Shown piece by piece: positions 31,916-32,187 of a stretch of 32,187 nucleotides of DNA. The notes under the pieces are model-generated. The model worked only from the letters and a program-made list of their open reading frames with translations, was not told the origin of the DNA and searched no databases. Source of the DNA: Gemmataceae bacterium (GTDB lineage: Bacteria; Planctomycetota; Planctomycetia; Gemmatales; Gemmataceae). The translations under genes and the position numbers were made by a program. The stretch covers positions 1 through 32,187 of the forward strand of contig JAIEQO010000080.1 of NCBI GenBank assembly GCA_019747655.1. The letters run 5' to 3'. The stretch's first letter is position 1; each line of letters starts with the position of its first letter.

Positions 31916-32187
31916 GTGGAGCGGAAGTTGTCCAGAGGGGCCATCCACCGGGCTGCGCTGCGAGCCGCAGAGGACACGGGAACGCCGTACCTGGTTGTGG
32001 GCGATGTGGCGGCACACCTTCAAGGGGCCCTCGACCCCGATGCGACCAGGCCGAAACCGCTCGAGCTTTGGTTCAAGCCAGACGCAGATCATGAGTTGGA
32101 GTCCGAGACGCAGAAGAAGTTCTGGCCGAAGCTTTACGACTACGCCCAGCCGGCCGAGGGGGAGACCGCACAGCTCATGGCGCAGGT
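31916..32187 (+). CDS. Junction-spanning small protein, 5' part (nucleotidyltransferase-like, degenerate)
   Basis: GTG 31916 follows AAAAAGGGAC (31901-31910). The frame runs to the window end and continues at base 1 of the closed circle, ending at 321; bases 32111-32187 duplicate 1-77. The N-terminal part GTPYLVVGDVAAHLQGA then RPKPLELWFKPDADHE resembles the beta-strand and 'GG-A--L-G----T-DlDl' region of minimal nucleotidyltransferases, but the GS and DxD catalytic residues are replaced. Total length is 171 residues. It may be a non-catalytic antitoxin- or regulator-like derivative. Confidence 0.6.
   Translation, partial: MERKLSRGAIHRAALRAAEDTGTPYLVVGDVAAHLQGALDPDATRPKPLELWFKPDADHELESETQKKFWPKLYDYAQPAEGETAQLMAQ
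32111..32187. repeat. Terminal direct repeat, right copy
   Basis: Exact copy of bases 1-77; see the left copy. It is probably an assembly overlap marking circularity. Confidence 0.93.

Noticed and set aside
1-32187. CRISPR array
   Set aside because: The only regularly spaced repeats are the 17-18 bp iterons and the parS sites; spacing and context fit origin and partition sites, and no cas genes occur.

Overview
The window is best read as a complete circular plasmid. Its last 77 bases (32111-32187) repeat its first 77 (1-77) exactly, the signature of a closed contig from a k=77 assembler, so the molecule is about 32,110 bp and one gene runs across the junction. High GC, a DUF1559 prepilin-like protein ([20 protein letters not shown] motif), a membrane-anchored leucine-rich-repeat/propeller protein and several planctomycete-type small genes point to Planctomycetes, most likely a Gemmata-like bacterium. 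This host call is inference from family content; there is no rRNA.

Layout. (1) 31916 through the junction to 321: small protein resembling a degenerate nucleotidyltransferase. (2) 429-4960: giant LRR/propeller protein, a small minus-strand gene and an SRAP (YedK/HMCES-like) DNA-protection gene. (3) 5403-7682: a 57-residue membrane protein, then a tightly overlapping four-gene operon ending in a Phd/YefM-type antitoxin and a tyrosine recombinase. (4) 13614-7696, minus strand: a TetR regulator and three secreted or exported hydrolases (lipocalin-like alpha/beta hydrolase, tannase fused to a second esterase, family VIII esterase/beta-lactamase), probably a substrate-degradation cargo. (5) 13830-15138: structured repeat A, a VapB-like small gene, an uncharacterised 'TQSCDLE' protein and a gene remnant. 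(6) 15260-17680: nikR, a candidate NikR operator over a promoter, a 36-residue membrane peptide, a DUF1559 protein and a DUF4198-like exported protein. (7) 17695-18820: structured repeat B and a VapBC module whose antitoxin N-terminus matches the one in (5). (8) 18956-19648: protein of unknown function, followed by 1.45 kb without a convincing gene but with many hairpins. (9) 21105-25569: rep gene, iteron origin, parA, parB and five parS-like palindromes. (10) 25570-31332: relaxosome accessory protein, MobF relaxase/helicase, two small membrane proteins and a coupling ATPase with no membrane segment of its own. (11) 31395-31862: protein with an internal duplication.

How it works together. Rep with 17-18 bp iterons drives replication, ParABS segregates the plasmid, and MobF plus the coupling protein make it mobilisable. 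No type IV secretion genes are present, so it would need a channel from elsewhere. VapBC and perhaps the related A module would stabilise it.

Most unusual feature: two paralogous loci (A and B), each with a long structured element in front of a short-leader gene with the same N-terminus (25 of 37 residues identical) but a different C-terminus and a different downstream partner. The elements share a short hairpin with a compensatory base-pair change, a nearly identical 30-base box, and a 27-29 bp inverted repeat with a 16-base loop in both copies. This suggests a modular toxin-antitoxin-like system in which antitoxin tail and effector are exchanged behind a conserved folded element. Second is a NikR-box-like operator placed over the promoter of a prepilin-like/DUF4198 operon.
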